Part shown: positions 33,049-41,718 of the stretch, in pieces
Numbering within the stretch: the stretch's first letter is position 1
Layout of the letters: each line of letters starts with the position of its first letter
NCBI GenBank assembly: GCA_905215755.1
Contig: CAJMRE010000014.1
Coordinates: forward strand, 1-44,891
Direction of reading: 5' to 3'
DNA length: 44,891 bases
Source of the DNA: an uncultured bacterium
Lineage (GTDB): Bacteria; Actinomycetota; Coriobacteriia; Coriobacteriales; Coriobacteriaceae
Notes under the pieces: generated by a model
Database searches by the model: none
What the model was told of the DNA's origin: nothing
The model's input: the letters and a program-made list of their open reading frames with translations, nothing else
Program-made: the position numbers and the translations under genes

Positions 33049-35388
33049 TTATTTTGCCACTTTTGGCTTAAAGGATTTTAAGCGCAGCGCATTGCTTACG
33101 ACGCACACGCTCGACAGGCTCATGGCCGCGGCGCCAAACATCGGCGAGAGTTGCCAACCGGTGAGGGGGAAGAACACACCCGCCGCCAGCGGAATGCCGA
33201 TGCCGTTGTAGAACAGCGCCCAGAACAGGTCCTGCTTGATGTTGCGGATCGTGGCGCGCGAAAGCTCGATGGCGCGGGCGACATCCATGAGGTCGCTGCG
33301 CATGAGTACCACGTCGGCGCCCTCCTTGGCGATGTCGGCGCCGGTGCCGATAGCGAGGCCCACGTCGGCGCGCGCCAGGGCGGGTGAGTCGTTGATGCCG
33401 TCGCCCACCATGGCGACCTTGCTGCCCGCATCCTGCAGCTCGCGTACGTGGTGCTCCTTGTCGGCGGGGAGGACGTCGGCGATGACCTGTTCGCTGCTCA
33501 GCCCCACGCGGCGGGCGATTGCTTCGGCCGTCACACGGTTATCGCCGGTGAGCATGCGCACGTCGACGCCGAGCTTGCGGAGCGCGGCGATGGCCTCGGC
33601 GCTCGTCTCTTTGACCTCGTCGGCCACGGCGATGGTACCGGCAAGCTCGCCGTTCTTGGCAAAGAACAGCGGCGTCTTGCCCTCGGCGGCAAATTGCTCG
33701 GCAAGACCCGCGGGCACGGTAACGCCCAGCTCGTCCATCAGGCGTACGTTGCCGGCTGCAATGGCGTTTTGCCCTTCGCGCGCCGTAACGCCTCGTCCGG
33801 GCACGGCCGCAAAGTCCTCGACCATGCGCGCGACGATCCCGCGTGTCTCGCACTCGGCCATAATCGCCTCGGCCAGCGGGTGCTCACTTGAGCGCTCCAG
33901 CGCAGCGGCCAGCTTGAACAGCGCCTTTTTGCTCATGGCGGGCGAGTCGTCGGCGCGCGTGGCCACTACGATATCGGTCACGGCAGGCTTGCCGCGGGTG
34001 ACCGTGCCCGTCTTATCGAGCACCACGGTGCCCACGCTGCGCAGGTTCTCCAGCGCCTCGGCACTCTTAAACAGAATGCCCATCTCGGCGCCCTTGCCGG
34101 TGCCGACCATAATGGCGACGGGCGTGGCCAGGCCCAGCGCGCACGGGCAGCTGATCACCAGCACGGCGACGGCGGAGGTGAGCGCTTCGTTGACGCTTTC
34201 GGTCAGTGCCATCCACACCAAGAAGGTCACGGCCGAGATCACGAACACCACGGGCACAAACACGCCGGCGACCTTGTCGGCCAGTCGAGCAATGGGCGCC
34301 TTGGTGGCGTTGGCGTCCTCGACGAGCTGGACAATCTTGGCGAGCGACGTGTCGGCGCCCACGCGTGTGGCGCGGAAGGTAAACGAGCCGGTGCGGTTGA
34401 CAGTGGCGGCGTTGACGGTGTCGCCGGCGGTCTTTTCCACGGGGATGGACTCGCCGGTCAGCGCGCTCTCGTCCACGGCCGAGCTGCCCTCGAGCACCAC
34501 GCCATCGACGGGGATGGACTCGCCGGGGCGCACGCGCAGGACCTGGCCGGGCAGAATGGCATCGACGTCGACGGTGGCCTCGGTGCCGTCCTCTGCCACG
34601 ACGGTCGCGGTCTTGGGCGCCAGGTCAATGAGCGCCTCGATGGCGCCGCCAGTCTTGGATTTGCTGCGTGTCTCGAGATATTTGCCTACGGTGACGAGCG
34701 ACAAGATCGTGCCGGCGCTCTCAAAATACAGGTTGTCCATGCTCGTCATCATGGCCTCGTGGACCTGACCCGCGGCTAGCTGGTCGGCCATGATGAACAT
34801 GGCGTAGAGCGACCAGGCGATGGACGCGGTGGCGCCGACGGCGATGAGAGCGTCCATGGTGGGCGCGCCGTGCGCGAGCGATTTAAACCCGTTGATAAAG
34901 TAGGCGTCGTTGACGTAGACGATGGGGATGAGCAGGACGAGCTCGGTGAGCGCGAGCGTCATGCTGTGGGTGTGGTCGGTGAAGATGCCGGGCAGCGGCC
35001 AGCCGAGCATGTGCCCCATGCCTATGTAAAACAGCGGGATGAGGAAGATAATCGAGATGATGAGGCGGGTGCGCATGGCGGAGGCGGCGGCCTCCAGCTT
35101 TTTGGTGGGCGACTCCATATGGGCGGCGTCGGACCTGGCTTGCGCACTTCCGCTTTGGACAGCGTCGGTGCCCGTGCTGATGGGCGAGGCCGAGTAGCCC
35201 GCGCGGTCGACAGCGGTGCAGATGTCGTCGGGGGAGACCTGCGCAGGGTCGTAGTCCACCAGCATAGAGCCGGCGAGCAGATTGACCGCGACGCTTTGGA
35301 CGCCGTCGAGCTTGCTCACGGCACGGTCCACGTGCGCCTGGCAGGCGGCGCATGTCATGCCGCCCACATCGAACTTATCTTGAGCCAT
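33049..35388 (-). CDS. copA: Copper-exporting P1B-type ATPase
   Basis: A 779-residue Cu(I) efflux pump. The N-terminal HMA domain has Cys13-X-X-Cys16 (VGGMTCAACQAHVDRAV). A linker of ~40 residues follows, then eight transmembrane helices; the membrane metal site is CPC in VISCPCALGLATP, the phosphorylated Asp is in VVLDKTGTVTRGKP, the ATP-binding loop contains SSEHPLAEAI and the hinge VAMVGDGINDSPALA. The ATG at 35388 has GGAGAAG upstream. An operator of CsoR type lies in the promoter. copZ and csoR follow. Confidence 0.96.
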   Translation of the reverse strand: MAQDKFDVGGMTCAACQAHVDRAVSKLDGVQSVAVNLLAGSMLVDYDPAQVSPDDICTAVDRAGYSASPISTGTDAVQSGSAQARSDAAHMESPTKKLEAAASAMRTRLIISIIFLIPLFYIGMGHMLGWPLPGIFTDHTHSMTLALTELVLLIPIVYVNDAYFINGFKSLAHGAPTMDALIAVGATASIAWSLYAMFIMADQLAAGQVHEAMMTSMDNLYFESAGTILSLVTVGKYLETRSKSKTGGAIEALIDLAPKTATVVAEDGTEATVDVDAILPGQVLRVRPGESIPVDGVVLEGSSAVDESALTGESIPVEKTAGDTVNAATVNRTGSFTFRATRVGADTSLAKIVQLVEDANATKAPIARLADKVAGVFVPVVFVISAVTFLVWMALTESVNEALTSAVAVLVISCPCALGLATPVAIMVGTGKGAEMGILFKSAEALENLRSVGTVVLDKTGTVTRGKPAVTDIVVATRADDSPAMSKKALFKLAAALERSSEHPLAEAIMAECETRGIVARMVEDFAAVPGRGVTAREGQNAIAAGNVRLMDELGVTVPAGLAEQFAAEGKTPLFFAKNGELAGTIAVADEVKETSAEAIAALRKLGVDVRMLTGDNRVTAEAIARRVGLSSEQVIADVLPADKEHHVRELQDAGSKVAMVGDGINDSPALARADVGLAIGTGADIAKEGADVVLMRSDLMDVARAIELSRATIRNIKQDLFWALFYNGIGIPLAAGVFFPLTGWQLSPMFGAAAMSLSSVCVVSNALRLKSFKPKVAK

Positions 35389-35435
35389 GGCTTCTCCTTT
35401 CTGTGGTTCGCTGTTGGAATTGTTAACCTGATGAT

Positions 35436-35466
35436 ACTATACACCCATACCCCCTGGGGGTGTCTA
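35436..35466 (-). promoter_or_regulatory. copA promoter with CsoR-type operator
   Basis: On the - strand, TAGACA (35461-35466) and TATAGT (35436-35441) form a promoter with a 19-nt spacer. In the spacer lies ACACCCCCAGGGGGTAT (35447-35463), a GC-tract palindrome of the kind bound by CsoR. Binding there would block the polymerase. This matches csoR as a local autoregulator. Confidence 0.75.
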
Positions 35467-35539
35467 GTAGTAGTTGGAATGTATGACTTTTCATTACAGA
35501 TGAGGGTGGCTGCTCAATCGGCGGTCGTCTTTGCCAAAC

Positions 35540-35676
35540 ATCTCAATCTGTAACGTCTGGACCGGTTTTTGAACCATAGCTGTTACAGATTTAGACAAAC
35601 ATTTCAGCCGAAAACTAACGTCTCGATCTGTAACAACTAGACCCCGTTTTACCGAGTATTTGTTACAGATCGAGAC
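35540..35676 (+). repeat. 57-bp palindromic repeats, copies 11-12
   Basis: Copies at 35540-35596 and 35620-35676, spacer 23 nt. The second has perfect arms; the first has a mismatched right arm (ATTTAGAC). They lie between the copA promoter and the end of the surface-protein gene. I see no gene in 35389-35805. Confidence 0.95.
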
Positions 35677-35711
35677 AATCTCGGAGCAGATGCCCCGGGC
35701 ATACAACGTAA

Positions 35712-35746
35712 AACGCCGGGGCGCCCGCGTGATGGGCGCCCCGGCG
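35712..35746 (-). terminator. Terminator of the surface-protein gene
   Basis: CGCCGGGGCGCCC pairs perfectly with GGGCGCCCCGGCG around GCGTGAT. On the - strand it is followed by TTTT. It lies 60 bp after the surface-protein stop. Confidence 0.8.
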
Positions 35747-35805
35747 CATGCTGGGCAGGGTTTGCGAAGCGGTGGGAGGGAGGAGAAGCCGTCCTCCTGA
35801 AATCC

Positions 35806-37629
35806 TTACTCCTGACGACGCTTCTTGTCGGTCAGGAAGACGCCAGCGGCTACGAGCACGACACCTCCGATGACAAACGTCTCACCGGTGAGCGCAGCAT
35901 TGTCGCCTGTGGTGGGAAGTGCCGAGTTGGCGGCCGTCTTGGCGTTGCCGGTAGACGGCTTTCCAGCAGCCGGCTTAGCGGCAGCCTGCGTGATCTTGGC
36001 CTGCTCGGCCTTCGCTGCCTCTTGCTCCTGGCGGGCGATCTCGTCCTTCAGGGCTTGCTCGGCGGCTACGCGTTTTGCCTTCGCCTCGTTGTAGGCATTG
36101 AGCGCTGCGGTGTAGGCGGGCGTCGCAGCATCAAGGTCTGCCTGAGCGGCATCAAGTGCGGCCTTTGCGTTATGTTCTGCCTGCTTGGCGGCGACGCACT
36201 TGGCAAAGAGGGCATTGAGCGTATCATTCGCGTTTGCATCAGAGCCGGTAGCAATGCCGTTTTCGACGTTGATGGACTTTAGCTTTCCGAGGGTAGCGAC
36301 AGCGGCATCCGATGCGGCCTGAGAATTCTCGATCGCCTGTTCGGCGTTCGCGATGGCATCATTTGCCGCACCAAGGGCGACTCCGGCCTCAGTCACTGCT
36401 GCGTCGGCGTCCTTCTTGGCCGCCTTGGCCGCGGTAAGATTGTTGGCCGCGTTGCTCAGGGCGTCGGCATGGGCCTTCTTTGAAGCAAAGTCGTTTTTCG
36501 CCGTGGTCAGATCGCTCGCAGCGTGCTCCGCGGTCGCCGCCTTGGCCTCGGCGTTGTCCTTCGCGGTGTCGAGGGCCTGCTTCTTGGCAGCCGCGTCGCG
36601 CTCCGCCTTTTCGAGAGCACTCTGGGCAGACGTCTGGGCTGCCGTGGCTTCATCAAGCGTTTGATGGGCCTTGTCAGCCTTTTCCTGAGCCGCAGCAACA
36701 TCGGCAGAATACTTGGCAAGTTCCTTCTTTGCATCTTGCAGAGCCTGCTGCTTTACGAGAGTTTCTGCCTTGGCGTCATCAACCTTCTTCTGACTCTGAG
36801 CGGCTTGCTCTTGCGATGCCTTAAGCTCGGCGCGCTTCTGGTTGACGACCTGCTCTGCGGTCGCCACGTTACTTTGGGCGGCTTTGACCTGGTCTTCGGC
36901 TTCGGTAACTTTTCCGTTTGCCTTGGCGAGATTCTGCTCTGCTAGGGCAACAGCGGCGGCGGCACTTGCTACGCTGTCGTTCTTGGCGGCAAGGTTGCTG
37001 TTCGCGGTATCAACGCCTTCCTGCTTTTGAGCGACGAGGGTCTCAGCTACCTTTACGGCATTGGCTTTCGATGCTGCTGTGCTGCGCTTTTGTTCAAGGT
37101 CCGTCTTTGCGGCGGCGAGCTTTTCGCTGGCTTTGGAGAGGCTCAGCTGATACTGATCAAAGAGATTCTCGAGTTCATCGATCGAGTATTCTTTCTCGTA
37201 CGAACCGTAATTATTGTCGATCTCCAAGACGAACACATACGGCCAAAGGGTTCCGCGCGAGTTGATGCCGTATCCCATGGTTTTGGCGTTAGGTTGTACG
37301 ATATTCAAATAATGGCCGACGGTGCCAAAACCCACGCCTTGGGCTCCGAATTCGGTACCGTGACTCCAGAAAGTCTTCCAAGCATCTTTGGGGGCAACGT
37401 TGCCAAGGCCGGCTTTCGCTGCAGCATCGTCAAATATTTTCTTTTCGCCATCAACCCATTGGTGCGCGATGTTTTCTTTCGTGCTGAAGTTCCAAGCGGC
37501 ATTTTCAAATCCGGCATAGTCTGAGTGCCCCTTCGTTGCGTCGGAGTAATTGGAATCAGACTGAGCGATTGCCATTTGCTCTGCCGTTACCTTAAGCTCG
37601 ACCTCGCCCGCCGCTTTTGCGATATTCAT
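35806..37629 (-). CDS. LPXTG surface protein with CAP domain, C-terminal part after frameshift
   Basis: The second part (607 residues from an internal ATG at 37629) of a surface protein split by a frameshift near 37607. It begins with a CAP (SCP-like) domain: LKVTAEQMAIAQSDSNY, GFENAAWNFSTKENIAHQW and GVGFGTVGHYLNIVQPNAKT. Then follows ~400 residues of Ala/Lys/Glu/Gln coiled coil, and at the end a sortase signal LPTTG, a hydrophobic helix (FVIGGVVLVAAGVFL) and the charged tail KKRRQE. The ATG has no clear ribosome-binding site, so separate translation is doubtful. No sortase gene is in this window. Confidence 0.8.
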   Translation of the reverse strand: MNIAKAAGEVELKVTAEQMAIAQSDSNYSDATKGHSDYAGFENAAWNFSTKENIAHQWVDGEKKIFDDAAAKAGLGNVAPKDAWKTFWSHGTEFGAQGVGFGTVGHYLNIVQPNAKTMGYGINSRGTLWPYVFVLEIDNNYGSYEKEYSIDELENLFDQYQLSLSKASEKLAAAKTDLEQKRSTAASKANAVKVAETLVAQKQEGVDTANSNLAAKNDSVASAAAAVALAEQNLAKANGKVTEAEDQVKAAQSNVATAEQVVNQKRAELKASQEQAAQSQKKVDDAKAETLVKQQALQDAKKELAKYSADVAAAQEKADKAHQTLDEATAAQTSAQSALEKAERDAAAKKQALDTAKDNAEAKAATAEHAASDLTTAKNDFASKKAHADALSNAANNLTAAKAAKKDADAAVTEAGVALGAANDAIANAEQAIENSQAASDAAVATLGKLKSINVENGIATGSDANANDTLNALFAKCVAAKQAEHNAKAALDAAQADLDAATPAYTAALNAYNEAKAKRVAAEQALKDEIARQEQEAAKAEQAKITQAAAKPAAGKPSTGNAKTAANSALPTTGDNAALTGETFVIGGVVLVAAGVFLTDKKRRQE

Positions 37630-39142
37630 TAATTTCGCGCAGCTTGCCAAACGAAAGCTTGGCGTTGTCGAGTGACGTGCCGTCTTTTTTATCGCCAATG
37701 GTCGTCGGGTTTTTATCGCTCTGCCTATAGATGATGTTTGCAGCGTCGTTGGCACCGATGAACTGGTAGAAGCCGATGACGCTCTGCGCCTCCGCCGTCG
37801 TTGCCTTATCGGTTGCCGCCTTGCACGTATCGTATGCTTTCTGTGCATCGATAACGGCTTGATCGGCGGCCGCCTGGTTTGCCTTGGCAGTTTTGAGCGC
37901 CTTGTCTGCCTGCTCCTTCTCGGCTTTTGCCTGATCGACTTGTTTCTGAGCGGCCTTTGCTTTCTCCAGTTCGGTAGCATGTGCCTGCTTTGCCGAGGTC
38001 AACTCCGATTGCGCCGCATCGGCTTTCGTCTGGGCTGCCGTTACATCATTTTCGGCTGCTGCGACTGTCTGCTTCTTGGCTTCGAGCTCGCTTTCGGCAC
38101 CGGTGAGGGCGTCCTGCTTGGATGCAACGTCGCTATTTGCCTGAGAAAGGCCTGCTTCGGCAGCCGCCTGCTGCTGCTTCGCCTGGTCGAGTGCGCTTTG
38201 GGCAGCATCGACCTTTGCCTGGGCGGCGTCATACTCCGGGCCCTCGGCGCCTGCCTTTGCGGCCGCCAAATCGGCTTGTGCGCTGTCGTACGCTGTCTGT
38301 GCCGCAACTAGCTTACCATCCGCGGCGGTCTTTTCCTGCTGAGCGGAAGCCAGCGTGCCTGCCGCCTCGTCGTAAGCGCTCTGCGCGGCGCTCTGAGCCT
38401 GCTGGGCATCGGCGAGCGCGGAATCGGCAGCGGCCTTTGCAGCCTTTGCTTGGTCCAGAGCGGCCTGCGCATCTGCGGCAGCCTGCTCGGCGACCTTGAT
38501 TTCCTCCGGCGTTGCGTTGGCGGCTGCCTTCTGGGCTGCCTCGAGCTTGGCCTGCGCATCAGCTGCCGCCTGCTTTGCGGCATCAAGGACCTTCGACTTG
38601 TCCTCGGCGTCGGTCTTGGCTGCATCGAGCTTTCCTTGGGCATCCTTCAGCGTGGCACTGGCGCTGTCGGCCGCCTTGACGCTTTCATCGAGCTGGCGAG
38701 CATATTCGGCGCGCGCGGCGGCCTCTGCCTGCGAATTATCGGAGACGGAGGCGTCATAGGTGCTTTGTGCGTTGTCGCGGGCCGCCTGCTTTTCGGTATA
38801 GGGGGCAGCCACCGTGTCGTAGTCGGATTTGGCGTCTGCCTCGGCAGCCTTTGCGGCATCGATCGCAGCCTGCAGGTCGGCAATCTTCTGGGCGTTTGCC
38901 TTTACTGCGGAGCCTGCCGCCTCGCCGGCGTGGATAGCAAGCGGCGACATGATCGCGTCCTGTGCCGTGGTATCACTTGCATCGTTGGCAAATGCCGAGA
39001 ACGGCGCGAGCAGCGTCGAGCCAGTCATAGCGATGGTGGTTGCCGCGGTGACGGCGAGTCGTGTTGCCTTGTGGCCCGAGAATGTGGGGCGAGGCTCGGC
39101 GCCGCCTGAGACTTTCAAGTGTTTAGGTGCGTACTTTGCCAT
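37592..39142 (-). CDS. LPXTG surface protein with CAP domain, N-terminal part before frameshift
   Basis: The start of the same gene, 516 residues. It has a basic N-terminus, then a signal peptide (RLAVTAATTIAMTGSTLLA, cleavage near FAND), and ~380 residues of alanine-rich coiled coil made of short repeats (AADAQAKLEAAQKAAA, QAALDQAKAAKAAADSAL). The CAP domain starts with LSFGKLREINEYRKS just before the frame ends in a premature stop. Removing one base restores a 1111-residue protein running to LPTTG. I start at ATG 39142 (MAKYAPKHL), which has GGGAGAAG upstream. Likely a cell-wall-anchored adhesin or host-interaction protein; the broken frame is either a mutation, a sequence error or a switch. 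Confidence 0.82.
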   Translation of the reverse strand: MAKYAPKHLKVSGGAEPRPTFSGHKATRLAVTAATTIAMTGSTLLAPFSAFANDASDTTAQDAIMSPLAIHAGEAAGSAVKANAQKIADLQAAIDAAKAAEADAKSDYDTVAAPYTEKQAARDNAQSTYDASVSDNSQAEAAARAEYARQLDESVKAADSASATLKDAQGKLDAAKTDAEDKSKVLDAAKQAAADAQAKLEAAQKAAANATPEEIKVAEQAAADAQAALDQAKAAKAAADSALADAQQAQSAAQSAYDEAAGTLASAQQEKTAADGKLVAAQTAYDSAQADLAAAKAGAEGPEYDAAQAKVDAAQSALDQAKQQQAAAEAGLSQANSDVASKQDALTGAESELEAKKQTVAAAENDVTAAQTKADAAQSELTSAKQAHATELEKAKAAQKQVDQAKAEKEQADKALKTAKANQAAADQAVIDAQKAYDTCKAATDKATTAEAQSVIGFYQFIGANDAANIIYRQSDKNPTTIGDKKDGTSLDNAKLSFGKLREINEYRKSGGRGRA

Positions 39143-39283
39143 TTCTTCTCCCAATCGTTGAAGGGGTACCTATGACAATTCGTACGTTACGACCGCCGAA
39201 AGGGTTCCTGTTGCGCAACATTGGCAAGGAAATATCGACACACTTGAATCACATTTACGAGGCGAAGTTCTCGGCAAGCTAAT

Positions 39284-39420
39284 GTCTCGTTCTGTAACAT
39301 CTAGAGAGGTTTTTGACCCTTTACTGTTACTGATTGAGACGTTGTCTCGCGGGGTTGGGGTTTGTCTCGATCTGTAACATCTAGACCTGTATCTGCCGAG
39401 CTAGTGTTACAGATCGAGAC
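39284..39420 (+). repeat. 57-bp palindromic repeats, copies 13-14
   Basis: Copies at 39284-39340 and 39364-39420, spacer 23 nt. The first is degenerate (CGTTCTG, CTGATTGAG). The second has perfect arms. They separate the surface-protein start from the kinase stop. Confidence 0.95.
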
Positions 39421-39462
39421 ATTTGCCGGGGAGGGGTCCCGTCACGGCAAGACGCCCGCTCT

Positions 39463-41547
39463 CTAGATACAGAATCCGGGGATCACACAGGTTCGTTTGT
39501 TTGGCTTGTCCGCAGGCGTTGCGTACGTAAAGACGTCGCCGTCGTGCCCCACGCGGTTCATATAGAGCGTGCCTTCGCTCTCCGATGTGTCGGGGCTCAC
39601 CGTGCGCTCCCACCAGCAGGTGTCCTTGCCCTTCCACTGGCGGACCATCGTCTCGTTCGTGGAATACGGGCTCACCTTGAGCTCGCGGAAGAGCTGATAC
39701 TCCTTGCCCTCGCCGTTGTAGATGTCTGCCAGGTAGTGATAGTCCTCGGTAAACGAATCGGGCGGTTGCGTACCGCACAGCTCGACCATGGCGGGCAGCC
39801 AAAGGGTTGCGGGCAACTCGCTCAGGCACGATGCGCTGTTGGCGGCGCCCACATTGTTCGAGACCTTCTTGACCCCTTTAATGAGTGCGCGCAACTCGTT
39901 GGGCAGCAGCTTAAGGCCGTCGCCGTTGAGCCATTCCCGCAGCTCGCAATCTGCCCAGCCGGCGCTCGGCGGTTCAGCCGCAGCGTTGCGCTCGGCAATA
40001 CCCGCATCGAACATAAACGTCAGTCCGGCCTTGCCCGTCCCGTCCAGAAGCTCATCGTGGCGGATGCCCACAAGCTGCGCGCCAACCTGCAGCCCGTTGG
40101 TGAGCGTGACACGCTTGGTACACGGATAGGGGATATGCCCATCGGCATCGAGCAGATGATAGCGCCTGGCAATCTCGCGTGCCTCGCTACGGGTCTCGGT
40201 GGCCTTAATCTTGAGCGAAATCTCCTGCAGCTGATCCCAAGTGTAGTCGTCAAGTGAACTGCGGATGCCGTCCAGGTAGTCGGGGATGCCAAAGCCATGG
40301 GTTGCCGCCCCGATAACGCCGAGCCCCGCAACGGCTGCGACAACGCCACCGATAATAAAGCGGCGGCGGGTCATGGCATCGTGCCGGGCCTGCTCCAGGA
40401 TCTCTCGCGCGCGCTCGCCGGCGACGTCGACCTTAAGGTGTGTACCGGAGTCGATGTCGATTGCGGCGTCACTGCCCGCGCCTTCGCGGCCCTCGGATTC
40501 GGCATCGGTGAGGTATGCCGAGAGCACCTCGAGCATCTGCTGCTCGGTGGGACGATCGCACTGCTCGACTGAGAGACCCTTCATGATGATTTGGACGAGC
40601 GCTTCATCGCCCTCGCAGCGCGGCTCGAGCGGCGCCGGCTTGGTCTTGGTCTTTACGAGATAGAACGAGCCGGTCGCAGCGGCGTCCGTCGACTCAAAGT
40701 CAAACGGTTTGCGACCGCTGTAGAGCTGGTACAGAATGCTCGAAAGCGCGTAGACATCGATTGCCGGCGAACGGCGAAGGGCCGCGATGCCTTCGATATC
40801 CTGCGTGAGCATCTCGGGCGCGGCGTATGCGGGCGTGGCAAAGCGCCAGATGTCGGCGCGCCGGGTGATCGTGTCGTCGCCGAGAGCCATGGTCGCGGAG
40901 CCCATGTCGATGAGGCAGGGGTCAAAGGAGCAATCAGCAATCTGCTGCTCGAGCGTTCGGCTGGTGGTGCGGAACATGATATTGGCGGGCGACAGATCGC
41001 GATGGATGACCGGGTTCACGAGGCCTTGGGTCATCAAGAGCGCACGAAGCACGGCGTTTCCGACGGCGGCGACCATCTGGGTGGTCAGCCCGCCCGAGGC
41101 GTTGTGCGGAAGCAGGGGCAGCGCCTGCTTGAGTGAGGTGCCCTCGACCCACTCCATGAGGATGAGCGGGTCGTCCTCGCATGAACCGTAGCCATAGACG
41201 CGCGGAAATCCGCGCAGGTGCGAGACGGTACACAGATGACGGTACTCCTCGAACAGCGCGGCGGTGTTGGCCAGGTGAGCGGCCGATTGCTCGGCGGAGC
41301 GGTCGGGGGCTTGGCCGGAAAGGACGGCGTTGTCCTTGAGTAGCTTGACGGCAAAGACCTCGCCGCTCGTGTTGGTCGCGCGCAGCACGTGCCCGATGTT
41401 GCCGTTGTTGCGGTGGGCCGTCTGGAGAATGAGCGTCATAAACCGGCGCTTGGCATCGTCTTCGGCGCTGGGGTCGACCGCCACGGCAGTGTCGAACGTA
41501 TCGAGACGGATGAGTTTGTCGCCATAGGCGCTATCGGTAGTATCCAT
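39463..41547 (-). CDS. Membrane Ser/Thr protein kinase with DUF6273-like extracellular domain
   Basis: A 694-residue Hanks-type kinase. Kinase motifs: Lys68 (VFAVKLLKDN), the loop IHRDLSPANIMF with Asp184 and Asn189, DMG in place of DFG (LIDMGSAT, Asp214), and APEM (YAAPEMLTQD). A single transmembrane helix lies at about 397-416 (FIIGGVVAAVAGLGVIGAAT). The outside part (about 420-694) has CELREWLNGDGLKLLPNEL, typical of the DUF6273 domain, likely a sensor or effector. I start at ATG 41547, with AAAGGAA upstream. An FHA protein lies upstream on the same strand; FHA domains bind phosphothreonine, so the two likely work together. Confidence 0.9.
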   Translation of the reverse strand: MDTTDSAYGDKLIRLDTFDTAVAVDPSAEDDAKRRFMTLILQTAHRNNGNIGHVLRATNTSGEVFAVKLLKDNAVLSGQAPDRSAEQSAAHLANTAALFEEYRHLCTVSHLRGFPRVYGYGSCEDDPLILMEWVEGTSLKQALPLLPHNASGGLTTQMVAAVGNAVLRALLMTQGLVNPVIHRDLSPANIMFRTTSRTLEQQIADCSFDPCLIDMGSATMALGDDTITRRADIWRFATPAYAAPEMLTQDIEGIAALRRSPAIDVYALSSILYQLYSGRKPFDFESTDAAATGSFYLVKTKTKPAPLEPRCEGDEALVQIIMKGLSVEQCDRPTEQQMLEVLSAYLTDAESEGREGAGSDAAIDIDSGTHLKVDVAGERAREILEQARHDAMTRRRFIIGGVVAAVAGLGVIGAATHGFGIPDYLDGIRSSLDDYTWDQLQEISLKIKATETRSEAREIARRYHLLDADGHIPYPCTKRVTLTNGLQVGAQLVGIRHDELLDGTGKAGLTFMFDAGIAERNAAAEPPSAGWADCELREWLNGDGLKLLPNELRALIKGVKKVSNNVGAANSASCLSELPATLWLPAMVELCGTQPPDSFTEDYHYLADIYNGEGKEYQLFRELKVSPYSTNETMVRQWKGKDTCWWERTVSPDTSESEGTLYMNRVGHDGDVFTYATPADKPNKRTCVIPGFCI

Positions 41548-41579
41548 GGCGTTCCTTTGTCTGGCATGGGTTGCCGCGC

Positions 41580-41640
41580 GTATACGTGAGCAGTGCGGAT
41601 ATCGGTAAAGTACCATGATAGCCGCACTGCCCACGTATAC
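41580..41640 (-). promoter_or_regulatory. Palindrome upstream of the kinase gene, possible operator
   Basis: Arms of 19 nt (41580-41598 GTATACGTGAGCAGTGCGG and 41622-41640) pair with one mismatch around 23 nt that could hold the kinase promoter -10 region. It ends 32 bp before the kinase ATG. Whether it is an operator, an RNA hairpin or a terminator cannot be told. Confidence 0.5.
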
Positions 41641-41686
41641 CGCTGAGTATTGTCGTTTACGACACAGAAGGTAGAAGACGAAAGAC

Positions 41687-41715
41687 GGACGGCGACCATC
41701 TTTCGATCGCCGTCC
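41687..41715 (-). terminator. Hairpin after the FHA gene
   Basis: GGACGGCGA (41687-41695) and TCGCCGTCC (41707-41715) pair perfectly. It begins 4 bp after the FHA stop on the - strand and is followed by a short T-rich stretch. Confidence 0.6.
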
Positions 41716-41718
41716 GCG

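Noticed and set aside
33236..34768. 510-residue Ser/Thr/Ala-rich open frame opposite copA
   Set aside because: Antisense shadow; composition follows from copA codons.
38450..39109. Open frames opposite the coiled-coil region of the surface protein
   Set aside because: They mirror a repetitive Ala/Lys/Gln-coding sequence; Cys/Leu/Gly-rich products without motifs.
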